A stretch of 64,000 bases of DNA from JAMHWD01 sp035911135. Lineage in GTDB: Bacteria > Pseudomonadota > Alphaproteobacteria > Micavibrionales > Micavibrionaceae. Location: the NCBI GenBank assembly GCA_035911135.1, contig JAMHWD010000027.1, forward strand, positions 157,893 through 221,892. Direction: 5' to 3'. This document shows positions 1-8,510 of the stretch, piece after piece (positions within the stretch are counted from its first letter, which is position 1; each line of letters begins with the position of its first letter). Position numbers and translations under genes: made by a program. The notes under the pieces are model-generated. The model was not told the origin of the DNA, did not search any database, and saw only the letters and a list, made by a program, of their open reading frames with translations.

Positions 1-1
1 G

Positions 2-454
2 CTGGCCGAGCGCGAGTGGATGATTGCAACAGCTGAATCCTGTACGGCTGGCCTGCTGGCCGCAGCCATCACGCACCGACCCGGCTCTTCCAGAATATTT
101 GAACGCGGTTTTGTGACATACTCCAATCGCTCCAAAATTGATTGCCTTGGTGTGCCGCCAGATCTTCTGAATACTCTGGGCGCGGTAAGCGCCGAAGTGG
201 CGCAAGCCATGGCTGTTGGCGCGATCAAAAACAGTCCGGCCGATCTTGCCGTATCCATTACCGGCATTGCCGGCCCTGATGGCGGAACAGAAGAAAAACC
301 CGTAGGCCTTGTCTATTTCGGCTATGCCCTGCGCGGCGGATCAGCAGGCAGCATGAAACAGAATTTCGAAGGCAGCCGTGAACAAATACGTGGCCAAGCC
401 GCCGCCACAGCCCTTAAGCACATGATCTCGATACTGGAGCAAGATATCGGATGA
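2..454 (+). CDS. CinA-family nicotinamide-nucleotide amidase, 5' partial
   Basis: This is the amidase (PncC) domain of the CinA family, which deamidates nicotinamide mononucleotide to nicotinate mononucleotide in pyridine nucleotide salvage. The frame is open to the window edge: six codons (LAEREW) precede the first ATG at 20, and in the family this stretch is a helix leading into the catalytic motif, so the true start is outside the window. TAESCTAG, with the nucleophilic Ser, lies at residues 4-11 from that ATG, and GIAGPDGGT follows near residue 83. About 150 residues are visible, close to a stand-alone amidase of about 160; a longer CinA with an N-terminal MoaB-like domain cannot be excluded. 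The stop overlaps the next start by four bases (ATGA). Confidence 0.88.
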   Translation: MAEREWMIATAESCTAGLLAAAITHRPGSSRIFERGFVTYSNRSKIDCLGVPPDLLNTLGAVSAEVAQAMAVGAIKNSPADLAVSITGIAGPDGGTEEKPVGLVYFGYALRGGSAGSMKQNFEGSREQIRGQAAATALKHMISILEQDIG

Positions 455-1380
455 CCCGCATTGCGCTTGTATCCGGCTGTGATGCCAATTACTACCCCAT
501 GCTGGCCGAATGGCTACATTCCATCCGGCGCTTCCCACAAAGCCGCGATATGGATATCTGCATTCTTGATGCAGGCTTAACCGAAAAACAGCGTAATGCC
601 TTAAGGCCGCATGTCACCGCGATCGTCAACCCGGATTGGCCCTGCCCCTTGCCTGCATCCAAAGTACGGGGCCGTGAATTCCTCAAGGCCTGCGTCTGCC
701 GGCCTTTTCTGCCCAAGATATTTCCAGGTTATGACACCTATTTCTGGATGGATGCCGATACATGGGTACAGGATTGGACCGGCCCCGATATGTTTCTGCA
801 GGGCGCAGCCAAAGGGCGCATTGCGCTCACAGGCCAAGTTGATCGTTCCTACCCCCGCGCCGTTCGCATCAAATGGCTGGGGCAAATCCCATACAAGGTT
901 CGCGGGTTTTATTTCTCGAACGCTTATAAGGCTTTCGGGTTTAAAACTGCCAAGGCATTGCTGCCCTACCATGTTCTGCTGGCCGGCGCCTTTGCCCTCA
1001 ACGCCAATGCCCCGCATTGGGATCGCTGGCAGGAGCTGGTCATCAAGGCTCTCAAAAAAGGTAAAGTCTTTACAGCGGAGCAATTATGTCTGGGCGTGAT
1101 GAGCTATCTGGAAGGCTTTCCGTTTGAAATTCTGCCCGCATGGACGCATTGGCTTTGTGAATTCAAGCCGCTCTGGGATGAAGAAAACAAACAATTCGTT
1201 GAACCGTTTCTGCCGCATAATCCGCTGGGCATTTTGCACATGTCAGGCTTTGATGAAATGCGCTTAGACAGAGAATTAAAAACATACTTTAAAACATTGA
1301 AAAACAAAGAAGTTATGATGTCTTATCGTTACGCTGATTTTGACGGAACAACGCCTTTTCCAATCCCACTGACACCGTAA
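451..1380 (+). CDS. Putative glycosyltransferase (GT-A type, DxD motif)
   Basis: A 309-residue protein that looks like a soluble nucleotide-sugar glycosyltransferase. The N-terminus (TRIALVSGCDANYYP) resembles the first strand and loop of GT-A folds, and YFWMDADTW at about residues 97-104 contains an Asp101-Ala-Asp103 motif of the kind that binds the metal and UDP-sugar. No signal peptide or membrane segment is visible. Substrate and product are unknown; a family GT8-like or related surface-sugar enzyme is the best guess. It is translationally coupled to the upstream amidase gene by an ATGA overlap, which says nothing obvious about function. Its last 52 bases overlap the convergent coq10-like gene. 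Confidence 0.6.
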   Translation: MTRIALVSGCDANYYPMLAEWLHSIRRFPQSRDMDICILDAGLTEKQRNALRPHVTAIVNPDWPCPLPASKVRGREFLKACVCRPFLPKIFPGYDTYFWMDADTWVQDWTGPDMFLQGAAKGRIALTGQVDRSYPRAVRIKWLGQIPYKVRGFYFSNAYKAFGFKTAKALLPYHVLLAGAFALNANAPHWDRWQELVIKALKKGKVFTAEQLCLGVMSYLEGFPFEILPAWTHWLCEFKPLWDEENKQFVEPFLPHNPLGILHMSGFDEMRLDRELKTYFKTLKNKEVMMSYRYADFDGTTPFPIPLTP

Positions 1381-1823
1381 AGATCCTGCGCGCGCTTCTC
1401 AAATGCGCCAACCATCCGGCGCACAATTTCTTGAAAAAACACTTGAGCAAGACCTTGCAACATGCTGTTTTTAAATTCAAATTCAACACTAAAATCAATC
1501 GTGCATGACCCATCCGCCTCGCGAATGAAACGCCAATAGTTTTTCAAATGGCGCAATGGTCCGCGCAGATATTCGATAAATATCAGGCCTTCCTTTTCAT
1601 CATCAGGCGCAGATTCCAGAACAACCTTGGATGAGAAACGCTCACGGAGCATTTTATAGCCCACGATAAGATCAGCATAAAATATTTGATCCGCTTCCCG
1701 TTTCGTAACACGGCTGGCCACGCACCACGGCACAAATTCAGCATAGCGCTCGACATCACCAACCAGAGCAAACATTTGCTCCGGCGTATAGGGAAGGTTC
1801 TTCTTTTCGATATGCTGGAGCAT
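1329..1823 (-). CDS. Coq10/RatA-type START-domain protein
   Basis: A 164-residue single-domain protein of the Coq10/RatA (polyketide cyclase-like START) family. Family members bind ubiquinone and help its delivery to the respiratory chain; the E. coli homologue RatA was described as a ribosome-associated toxin. The N-terminal stretch with YAEFVPWC (about residues 27-34) is the family hallmark, and the chain runs through the usual beta-sheet to a C-terminal amphipathic helix around FFQEIVRRMVGAFEKRA. The gene lies 19 bases downstream of lipA on the same strand, an arrangement common in alphaproteobacteria. Its 3' end overlaps the convergent glycosyltransferase gene. Family call is firm; the exact role is inferred. 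Confidence 0.85.
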   Translation of the reverse strand: MLQHIEKKNLPYTPEQMFALVGDVERYAEFVPWCVASRVTKREADQIFYADLIVGYKMLRERFSSKVVLESAPDDEKEGLIFIEYLRGPLRHLKNYWRFIREADGSCTIDFSVEFEFKNSMLQGLAQVFFQEIVRRMVGAFEKRAQDLYGVSGIGKGVVPSKSA

Positions 1824-1842
1824 GATTGGTCAGCAGAAAGGA

Positions 1843-2808
1843 TTATTCAGCGGCGTTTTTCAACAATTTGGCCTCGCGAGCAGCCTTGAGCTTGGCAAAA
1901 TCCTCACCCGCATGATGCGAAGAACGCGTCAGCGGCGTAGCAGAGACCATTAAAAACCCCTTACGCTTGGCCATACGCTCAAGATCATGAAACTCCTCAG
2001 GGGTCCACCAGTGCATGACCGGCGCATGCTTGGGCGTAGGCTGAAGGTACTGGCCAATCGTGATGAAATCAATCTGCGCGGCGCGCATGTCATCCATGAC
2101 TTGTCCGACTTCTTCCTTGCTCTCGCCAAGGCCAACCATCATACCTGATTTAGTGAATAATTGCGGTTCACGCTCCTTCACGCGCTCCAGCAACCGCAGA
2201 GAGCGGAAATACCTAGCGCCGGGGCGAATTGTCGGGTAAAGGCGCGGCACAGTCTCCAGATTGTGATTAAAGACATCAGGACGCGCGCCAATAACATGAT
2301 CCCAATCCGCCATGCGGCCACGGAAATCACCGGGCAGAATTTCAATGGTCGTATCCGGACTTTTCATACGGATGGCCATAATGGTTTTGGCGAAATGATC
2401 CGAACCTGAATCTTCCAGATCATCGCGGTCAACCGATGTGACCACAACATGCTTGAGACCCATCTGATGCACGGCCACGCCAATGCGCAAGGGCTCCAGC
2501 TTATCAAGTGCTTCGGGCTTGCCGGTGGCGACATTACAGAACGCGCAGGCGCGTGTGCAAACTTCCCCCATAATCATGAAGGTTGCATGTTTTTGCTGCC
2601 AACATTCGCCAATATTGGGGCAGCCAGCCTCCTCGCATACTGTGGTCAGTTTATGCTTGCGAACGATATCTTTTGTCTCGGCGTAAACCTTGCCTTGCGG
2701 CGCGGGCACGCGGATCCAATCCGGCTTGCGTCCTGCGGGGCGATCAGGGTTTTTCTGCTTTTCCGGGTGGCGCTTTGCCTTGTCGAGCAATTCTGGATTA
2801 TAGGTCAT
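1843..2808 (-). CDS. lipA: Lipoyl synthase
   Basis: A radical SAM enzyme that inserts two sulfur atoms into octanoyl groups on lipoyl domains, making the cofactor for the pyruvate and 2-oxoglutarate dehydrogenases. Both iron-sulfur clusters are visible: the auxiliary cluster CEEAGCPNIGEC (Cys58, 63, 69 from the chosen start) and the radical SAM cluster CTRACAFC (Cys84, 88, 91). The conserved RSSHHAG near the C-terminus supplies the serine ligand of the auxiliary cluster. I take the ATG at 2808; the frame extends upstream only to a TTG at 2826. Length, 321 residues, is typical. Its substrates, the E2 and E1-beta lipoyl domains, are encoded a few kilobases upstream on the same strand. Confidence 0.97.
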   Translation of the reverse strand: MTYNPELLDKAKRHPEKQKNPDRPAGRKPDWIRVPAPQGKVYAETKDIVRKHKLTTVCEEAGCPNIGECWQQKHATFMIMGEVCTRACAFCNVATGKPEALDKLEPLRIGVAVHQMGLKHVVVTSVDRDDLEDSGSDHFAKTIMAIRMKSPDTTIEILPGDFRGRMADWDHVIGARPDVFNHNLETVPRLYPTIRPGARYFRSLRLLERVKEREPQLFTKSGMMVGLGESKEEVGQVMDDMRAAQIDFITIGQYLQPTPKHAPVMHWWTPEEFHDLERMAKRKGFLMVSATPLTRSSHHAGEDFAKLKAAREAKLLKNAAE

Positions 2809-2882
2809 GCCAGCTTTGTAGCACAAAGCACTTGTAAAATATCATAGGATAAAATTCCTTAAATCCAATAACGCAGCGGCTT

Positions 2883-3830
2883 TCAGGCCTCCACAGATGG
2901 CGTATCCGGATATTGGTTGCCATAGCGCGCAATCATGTGAAAACGCTCCTTGAAAGCCTTTCGCATTTCCATACGCTGCATGGCCATGGGCTTTAGATGC
3001 TTATAATTCAAGCGCTTGGAAGATTTTTGCCTTTTGCTCTGGCTTTCAGGTTCACGCGGCACAGGCGGCATGTATGGAGCACTCAAATCCCAAGCCTCCT
3101 GAGCGGCCCGCCCAATCTCTGTCACCGGATTATCGCTAAGGGCGTCATAACGCTCACTTTCCATGCTGGCAGGCTGCCCTTGTTTATCTTTGGGATGCTG
3201 GACTGGATGAAAAATCTCATCGCGGGGGCGCTGGGTGGGCGCAGCCTCGGTATCAACATCAACAATAGTATTAGGCCCATCCAGCACGACTTTCATACTG
3301 TCGGTTTTCAGGCGGGCACGATTTTCATTCAAGGCCTTCACAAATCGGTACGGATCACCAATGGCGGGCAGTTCCAGATTGGTAATAAACCGCGCATCAA
3401 ATATCAAATAGCCATAATTGAAAAACCGGCCGAACCAGCCATTATTAACGTCAGCGCCCTTGATTTCTTCGATGTCGATCTCACGCACACTCACCATGAT
3501 CAAACCGCGCTTGAAAATGACACGCTGCGTTGTCAGCCCGATCTCCATGGAAATCAGGATCGAGAAATAGCACAAAAACAACATCACCCCAATAAACGTG
3601 CATGTCATGAAGGCATACTGGCCGATAATCAGGAACAGATTGCCCAAGGAAGGCGCAGTTGTGGCGACAAAGTTAAAAAGCTGCTCACTGCCAATAATAT
3701 TTTTGATGATAGAACCAAGCGCGACAAAGCCAATGAGCCAGAAAAGCCCCTTTAGACCATAAATCCAATGCGCGCTGCATACGCCGACCAGACGCTCGTC
3801 CGGGCCTATGATTTTCTGGATAAAGCTCAT
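2883..3830 (-). CDS. Membrane protein with bacterial PH-like (DUF304/bPH2) domain
   Basis: A 315-residue membrane protein of unknown role. Two hydrophobic segments (about residues 21-45 and 62-94) are followed by TTQRVIFKRGLI and EIDIEEIKG, the typical core of the bacterial PH-like domain once called DUF304. The second half is hydrophilic, rich in Pro, Gln and Lys, ends in a basic helix-prone segment (KRQKSSKRLNYKHLKPMA) and has no motif I recognise. It lies between lipA and lpdA on the same strand, 61 bases after lpdA and 74 before lipA, so it may be cotranscribed. No enzymatic residues are visible. Confidence 0.7.
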   Translation of the reverse strand: MSFIQKIIGPDERLVGVCSAHWIYGLKGLFWLIGFVALGSIIKNIIGSEQLFNFVATTAPSLGNLFLIIGQYAFMTCTFIGVMLFLCYFSILISMEIGLTTQRVIFKRGLIMVSVREIDIEEIKGADVNNGWFGRFFNYGYLIFDARFITNLELPAIGDPYRFVKALNENRARLKTDSMKVVLDGPNTIVDVDTEAAPTQRPRDEIFHPVQHPKDKQGQPASMESERYDALSDNPVTEIGRAAQEAWDLSAPYMPPVPREPESQSKRQKSSKRLNYKHLKPMAMQRMEMRKAFKERFHMIARYGNQYPDTPSVEA

Positions 3831-3891
3831 ACTGACTGCTCCCTTGCTTAGCCAGTATAACGCCCTCCTGATGCGGCTGGTTCCTTATGCC

Positions 3892-5292
3892 CTAGAAATG
3901 AATGACTTTTCCGTACGCATCCAGCACGGATTCATGCATCATTTCCGAAAGCGTTGGATGCGGGAAGATGGTATGCATCAGGTCTTCTTCCGTGGTCTCC
4001 AGCGTCTTGGCGATGCCGTAACCTTGGATCATCTCGGTGACTTCCGCACCGATCATATGCGCGCCCAGTAATTCGCCTGTCTTGGCATCAAAGATGGTTT
4101 TGACCAGACCTTCCGGCTCGCCCAAAGCAATCGCCTTGCCATTGCCCATGAAAGGGAAACGCCCGACTTTTAAGGTATAGCCCTTTTCCTTGGCGGCTTT
4201 TTCGGTAAGACCCACGGATGCGACCTGCGGCATACAATACGTACAGCCCGGAATATTGGCTTTTTTAAGCGGGTGAACCGAGTTTGAACCGGAAATCTTC
4301 TCGACGCAGATCACGCCTTCGTGGCTTGCCTTATGCGCCAGCCATGGCGCGCCCGTGACATCGCCAATCGCGTACACGCCGGGCTCATCCGTCGCCAGCC
4401 ATTCATTGGTGATGATATGACCGCGGTCCAACTTCACCTTGGTATTCTCCAGACCCAGATTTTCCGTGTTGGCAACGATGCCTACAGCCATAATAACGCG
4501 CTCGGCCTTGATTTGCTCGGTCTTACCGCCAACTTCAACATGGCAGGTAACTTCGTTCTTGCCCTTCTCGATCTTGGCGAGTTTTGCAGAGGTCAGAATT
4601 TTCATACCCTGCTTCTCGAATGCTTTTTTCGCGAAGGTCGAGATTTCTTCATCTTCAACCGGCATCACACGGTCCATAACCTCAACAACTGTCACCTCCG
4701 CGCCCATATTGCGGTAGAAGGAGGCAAATTCAATCCCAATCGCACCCGATCCAACAACCACCAAAGATTTAGGCATAGTTTTAGGAACCATAGCCTCGCG
4801 GTATGTCCAGACCAGCTCGCCATCCGGCTCAAGTCCGGGAAGAACACGCGCGCGCGCGCCAGTAGCAATGATAATATGCTTCGCAGCAAGCGTTTCGATC
4901 AGCTTGCCGTCTTTCTCAACCGCAACCTGCCCCTTACCCTTGAGCTTCGCCCAGCCGTCAATCACGGTAACCTTGTTTTTCTTCAGGAGATGCTGAACGC
5001 CTTTAGAAAGCTGCGATGCCACGCCGCGCGAACGCTGGACAATTTTCTCGATATCAAACTCGATGCCCTTGACCTTGAAGCCAAACTGCTCGGCGTGCTG
5101 GAACAGGTGATGAACCTCGGATGAACGCAAAAGTGCCTTGGTTGGAATGCATCCCCAGTTCAGACAGATTCCGCCCAGATGATTGGCCTCCACGAGAGCC
5201 ACATTCATCTTAAGCTGCGCCGCGCGAATAGCCGCGACATATCCGCCCGGCCCGCCGCCAATAATAACGATATCAAAATTCTTAGCGCTCAT
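3892..5292 (-). CDS. lpdA: Dihydrolipoamide dehydrogenase (E3)
   Basis: The FAD flavoprotein that reoxidises dihydrolipoyl groups and passes electrons to NAD+, shared by the 2-oxoacid dehydrogenase complexes. The 466-residue chain shows the N-terminal FAD-binding GGGPGGYVAA, the redox disulfide in GGICLNWGCIPTK (Cys43 and Cys48), the NAD-binding GSGAIGIEFA, a second FAD contact TNEWLATDEPGVYAIGD, and the C-terminal catalytic HPTLSE of the dimer interface. A clear AAGGAAAG ribosome site precedes the ATG. It sits 19 bases after tnaA in the pdhC-side run, so it is probably the E3 of the pyruvate dehydrogenase complex; a second lpdA for oxoglutarate dehydrogenase may lie elsewhere. Confidence 0.97.
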   Translation of the reverse strand: MSAKNFDIVIIGGGPGGYVAAIRAAQLKMNVALVEANHLGGICLNWGCIPTKALLRSSEVHHLFQHAEQFGFKVKGIEFDIEKIVQRSRGVASQLSKGVQHLLKKNKVTVIDGWAKLKGKGQVAVEKDGKLIETLAAKHIIIATGARARVLPGLEPDGELVWTYREAMVPKTMPKSLVVVGSGAIGIEFASFYRNMGAEVTVVEVMDRVMPVEDEEISTFAKKAFEKQGMKILTSAKLAKIEKGKNEVTCHVEVGGKTEQIKAERVIMAVGIVANTENLGLENTKVKLDRGHIITNEWLATDEPGVYAIGDVTGAPWLAHKASHEGVICVEKISGSNSVHPLKKANIPGCTYCMPQVASVGLTEKAAKEKGYTLKVGRFPFMGNGKAIALGEPEGLVKTIFDAKTGELLGAHMIGAEVTEMIQGYGIAKTLETTEEDLMHTIFPHPTLSEMMHESVLDAYGKVIHF

Positions 5293-5311
5293 GATCTTTC
5301 CTTAAGTTGAG

Positions 5312-6700
5312 TTAGGCTGCCTTAGCCGTTTTGTGATTAATGGCGAATTTCGCCGTAAAGTGACGCAGCGCCGGCGGTTGCGCCTCGATCCGCATGCCCG
5401 ATATATTGGCGCGGTTTTCAAAAACTTCCAGAATAACTTCCAGCACATATAACATGTGACTTTCGGTATAAACACGGCGCGGAATGGCCAGGCGCACCAG
5501 ATCCATCGGCGCGATTTTCTCTGAACCATCAGACTGAAGGCCAAACATTACCGTACCAATCTCGCAGCCACGAATACCGCCATGGCGGTATAATTCAACA
5601 GCCAATGCCTGACCGGGATATTGTTCAGGCGGAATATGCGGCAAGAAACCACGCGCATCGATATAAATCGCATGACCGCCCACAGGACGAACAATGGGAA
5701 CCCCCGCAGCAATCAGGCGGTCACCGACATAGGCTGTAGAGGCCGCGCGGTAACGCAAGTAATCTTCATCCACAACCTCTTTAAGGCCCACGGCAATTGC
5801 CTCAAGATCACGTCCTGAAAGCCCGCCATAAGTTGGGAAACCTTCGGTCAGGATCAGCACATTGCGGCATTGCTCTTCCCAGGCCTCATCATTCAGCGCC
5901 AGCCAGCCACCCATATTCACAAGACCGTCCTTCTTGGCGCTCATCGTGCAGCCATCGGCGAGAGAGAATATCTCGCGCACGATATCGGGGATGGATTTAT
6001 TCGTATATCCCGGTTCGCGCTGTTTGATGAACCATGCATTTTCAGCAAAGCGGCAGGCATCGATAAAAAATGGAATACCGTGTTTTTTGCAAATGGCGGA
6101 TACGGCCTTCATATTCTCTAGCGAGACAGGCTGGCCGCCGCCGGAATTATTGGTGATCGTAATCATGCAAAGCGGGATATTCTCCGCGCCTTTCTCGGCG
6201 ATCAAGGATTCCAGCTTGGCCGTGTTCATATTCCCCTTGAAGGGATGTTCCGAAGCCGGGTCTTTGCCCTCATCAATCACCAGATCCAGCGCCTGCGCCT
6301 TACCCGCCTCGATATTCGCGCGGGTGGTATCAAAATGCGTATTGGATGGCACAAACTGCCCCGGCTTTGTCGCAACAGAAAACAAGATACGCTCCGCCGC
6401 GCGGCCCTGATGTGTGGGAATGACAAATTTAAAGGGCATCAATTCTTTCACCGCCTCCTCAAAGCGGTAGAAAGACGGGCTTCCGGCATAAGACTCATCA
6501 CCGATCATCATGCCTGCCCATTGCGCGGCGCTCATGCTGGAAGTACCGGAATCTGTCAGCAAGTCGATAATCACATCCTCGGATTTAAGGGCAAAAAGAT
6601 TGTAATGCGCGGATGCCAACAACGCCTCCCGCTCCGCCTTGGTCGTCATGCGAATTGGCTCAACGGTCTTGATACGAAATGGCTCGATGATGGTTTTCAT
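5312..6700 (-). CDS. tnaA: Tryptophanase (tryptophan indole-lyase)
   Basis: A PLP enzyme of the beta-eliminating lyase family that splits tryptophan to indole, pyruvate and ammonia. The PLP lysine is in MSAKKDG (Lys257 from the ATG at 6700), preceded by ITNNSGGGQPVSL and FFIDACRFAENA, all matching the tryptophanase/tyrosine phenol-lyase fold. The C-terminal LRHFTAKF keeps the His (His447 here) seen in E. coli tryptophanase at 463, where tyrosine phenol-lyase has Phe, so I favour tryptophanase. The ATG at 6700 lies 4 bases after the stop of the upstream 73-residue gene; the frame opens further upstream but would overlap that gene. No tnaC-like leader or tnaB permease is visible. Its position between pdhC and lpdA would feed the product pyruvate to the complex. 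Confidence 0.88.
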   Translation of the reverse strand: MKTIIEPFRIKTVEPIRMTTKAEREALLASAHYNLFALKSEDVIIDLLTDSGTSSMSAAQWAGMMIGDESYAGSPSFYRFEEAVKELMPFKFVIPTHQGRAAERILFSVATKPGQFVPSNTHFDTTRANIEAGKAQALDLVIDEGKDPASEHPFKGNMNTAKLESLIAEKGAENIPLCMITITNNSGGGQPVSLENMKAVSAICKKHGIPFFIDACRFAENAWFIKQREPGYTNKSIPDIVREIFSLADGCTMSAKKDGLVNMGGWLALNDEAWEEQCRNVLILTEGFPTYGGLSGRDLEAIAVGLKEVVDEDYLRYRAASTAYVGDRLIAAGVPIVRPVGGHAIYIDARGFLPHIPPEQYPGQALAVELYRHGGIRGCEIGTVMFGLQSDGSEKIAPMDLVRLAIPRRVYTESHMLYVLEVILEVFENRANISGMRIEAQPPALRHFTAKFAINHKTAKAA

Positions 6701-6704
6701 GATT

Positions 6705-6926
6705 TTAAGCCGGTGCGTTTGTAAGCGCCCCAAGATCGCTTTCTACTTCATGGAAGCTCTCAACATTTTGAATGCCATGTTCAAAAACGCTGCGACCTGT
6801 ATCATGAAAACCAGCATCCAGATAGGCATTTGCCTTGGCAGAATCACGGCCAAAACTGCGCGAAGCCAGCTCGGTTAACTGGGCGCGGCGCTGGGCCTTG
6901 GTATGAATGACAGCATCCCTGATCAT
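6705..6926 (-). CDS. Small protein of unknown function upstream of tnaA
   Basis: A 73-residue soluble protein that I do not recognise. I start it at the ATG at 6926, which follows the stop of the lipoprotein gene by one base and has an AAGGG ribosome site about nine bases upstream; an earlier ATG in frame at 6986 would overlap that gene by 59 bases. The sequence is helix-prone and charged in its first half (TKAQRRAQLTELASRSFGRD) and acidic towards the end. No Cys, no membrane segment, no metal motif. It ends four bases before tnaA, so tight translational linkage to tryptophanase is likely. Confidence 0.6.
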   Translation of the reverse strand: MIRDAVIHTKAQRRAQLTELASRSFGRDSAKANAYLDAGFHDTGRSVFEHGIQNVESFHEVESDLGALTNAPA

Positions 6927-6927
6927 C

Positions 6928-7086
6928 CTAACAATTCCCTTTTTTAGCCTGTCCCGGCGGACAAAAATCACCGCCCGATCCGCCATTTTGAACAGTTACC
7001 TTTGTCGGGCCATCCTGAACGGTTGTCTTACAACCCGGTAAAATCATCAGGCAGGCCAGCAGGCAGATAAATGTTTTTGTGGTCAT
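6928..7086 (-). CDS. Tiny lipoprotein, 52 residues
   Basis: A very short reading frame with the features of a real lipoprotein gene. It starts with MTTKTFICLL, continues as a hydrophobic signal segment and ends in the lipobox LPGC, so Cys19 would be acylated. The mature part is only about 34 residues, hydrophilic and Gly-rich, and holds two more cysteines (in DFCPPGQ and the C-terminal GNC). A GGAG ribosome site overlaps the pdhC stop and lies eight bases before the ATG. It is the second gene after pdhC, 11 bases downstream, and its stop is one base before the next start. Function unknown; the two mature cysteines could form a disulfide in the periplasm. Confidence 0.65.
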   Translation of the reverse strand: MTTKTFICLLACLMILPGCKTTVQDGPTKVTVQNGGSGGDFCPPGQAKKGNC

Positions 7087-7097
7087 GCTTTTAACTC

Positions 7098-8369
7098 CTA
7101 TGCAAAAAGTGAAACGGGGTTTTCGATATAGCGCTTGAAGTGTTGCAGGAATTCCGCGCCCACGGCCCCGTCCACGCTGCGGTGGTCGGTGGAGAGCGTA
7201 ACGCTCATCACGGTGCGGATTTCGATCTTGCCGTTTTCAACAATTGGCTTTTCGATCCCTGCGCCCACGGCCATGATACAGCTCTGCGGCGGGTTCACGA
7301 TGGCTTGAAAATGCGTCACGCCAAACATACCAAGATTCGAGATCGAGAACGTCCCGCCCTGGAATTCCTCAGGTTTGAGTTTGCCTTCGCGCGCGCGGCC
7401 TGCCAGATCTTTCATCTCCAGCGAGATATCCTTGATGGATTTTTCTTCGGCCTTTTTGACAATCGGCGTAATCAGGCCGTTCGGCGTGGCCACAGCCACA
7501 GAAATATCGGCGTGTTTGAACTGCAGCACAGCCGCATCCGTCCAGGCGACATTGGCCGCCGGATAGGATTTCAACGCCATGCCAACAGCCTTGATCACGA
7601 AATCATTGACCGAGAGCTTATACGCGCCGTTCGCCGCATCATTGATCTGCTGGCGCGCCGAGAGAAGATTATCCAGCACGCATTCCACGGTGAGATAGAA
7701 ATGCGGGATTGTCTGCTTGGCTTCCAGCAGGCGTTTGGCTGTAACTTTCTTGATATTGTTATTGGGAATTTCGGTGTATGCCATGCCATACGCATCGGCA
7801 ATCTTGCGGGCGTCAACGCCCTGCGCCATGCTCGCGCCGCCGCCGGACGATGCAGGCGCACCTTTGTAATTCACGATATCGGTTTTCACGATGCGGCCAT
7901 GCGGGCCGGAGCCTTTAACAGCTGAGAGATTGATGCCTTTATCCTTGGCAAGACGCTTGGCCAATGGCGAGGCAAATACACGCGCGCCAGAAGATGCGAC
8001 CGAAGCCGCCTGCGCCGCCGGAGCAGGCACTGTCGCGCCATTCGTGGCCGCAGGGGCAGATACCGCCTTTGCTGGATCCGCCTTTTTTGTGCCAGCCGAG
8101 GATAGCGCCGCTTCATCCAGCTTCTCGCCCTCTTCCACCAGCATGGCAATTACATCATTCACCGGAACATTTTCCGTACCCGCCGGAACCAGAATTCGGG
8201 CCAGAATGCCTTCATCCACAGCCTCAACCTCCATCGTTGCCTTATCGGTTTCAATCTCCGCAATCACATCGCCGGCATTAACGGCATCACCTTCTTTTTT
8301 CAGCCATTTGGCAAGTGTGCCTTCTGTCATGGTCGGCGAAAGGGCGGGCATGGTAATCGGGGTTGGCAT
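7098..8369 (-). CDS. pdhC: Pyruvate dehydrogenase E2, dihydrolipoamide acetyltransferase
   Basis: The core acetyltransferase of the pyruvate dehydrogenase complex, moving acetyl groups from the swinging lipoyl arm to CoA. Domains in order: one lipoyl domain (about 1-80, lipoylated Lys43 in ETDKATMEV), an Ala/Pro-rich linker, the peripheral subunit-binding domain (ASPLAKRLAKDKG to GPHGRIVKTDI), a short linker, and the catalytic domain with STDHRSVDG (His396, Asp400) near the C-terminus. 423 residues and a single lipoyl domain are typical for alphaproteobacteria. It is separated from pdhB by a small gene and by upp on the other strand, so it needs its own promoter in the 141 bases before it; none is obvious. 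Confidence 0.96.
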   Translation of the reverse strand: MPTPITMPALSPTMTEGTLAKWLKKEGDAVNAGDVIAEIETDKATMEVEAVDEGILARILVPAGTENVPVNDVIAMLVEEGEKLDEAALSSAGTKKADPAKAVSAPAATNGATVPAPAAQAASVASSGARVFASPLAKRLAKDKGINLSAVKGSGPHGRIVKTDIVNYKGAPASSGGGASMAQGVDARKIADAYGMAYTEIPNNNIKKVTAKRLLEAKQTIPHFYLTVECVLDNLLSARQQINDAANGAYKLSVNDFVIKAVGMALKSYPAANVAWTDAAVLQFKHADISVAVATPNGLITPIVKKAEEKSIKDISLEMKDLAGRAREGKLKPEEFQGGTFSISNLGMFGVTHFQAIVNPPQSCIMAVGAGIEKPIVENGKIEIRTVMSVTLSTDHRSVDGAVGAEFLQHFKRYIENPVSLFA

Positions 8370-8510
8370 AACTCTAATATCCTTGAGATGAAAACAACCC
8401 TATTTTCCTAAGGGATTTACCGGAAAAAATAAAGCCCTAATTGCGCTTTCCCTTGCCCAAAAAATGTACCAACATTACTGTCAGATCAAACATTTGTAAG
8501 AGAAACAAGG

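Noticed and set aside
4321..5124. Long plus-strand frame of 267 codons opposite lpdA
   Set aside because: Antisense shadow of a firmly identified gene; composition and lack of any family pattern argue against coding. The same holds for the frames at 2997-3755, 7140-7925, 37500-38345 and 42524-43273.
5312..6700. Tyrosine phenol-lyase instead of tryptophanase
   Set aside because: The C-terminal LRHFTAKF has the His typical of tryptophanase where phenol-lyase has Phe; not fully decisive without an alignment.
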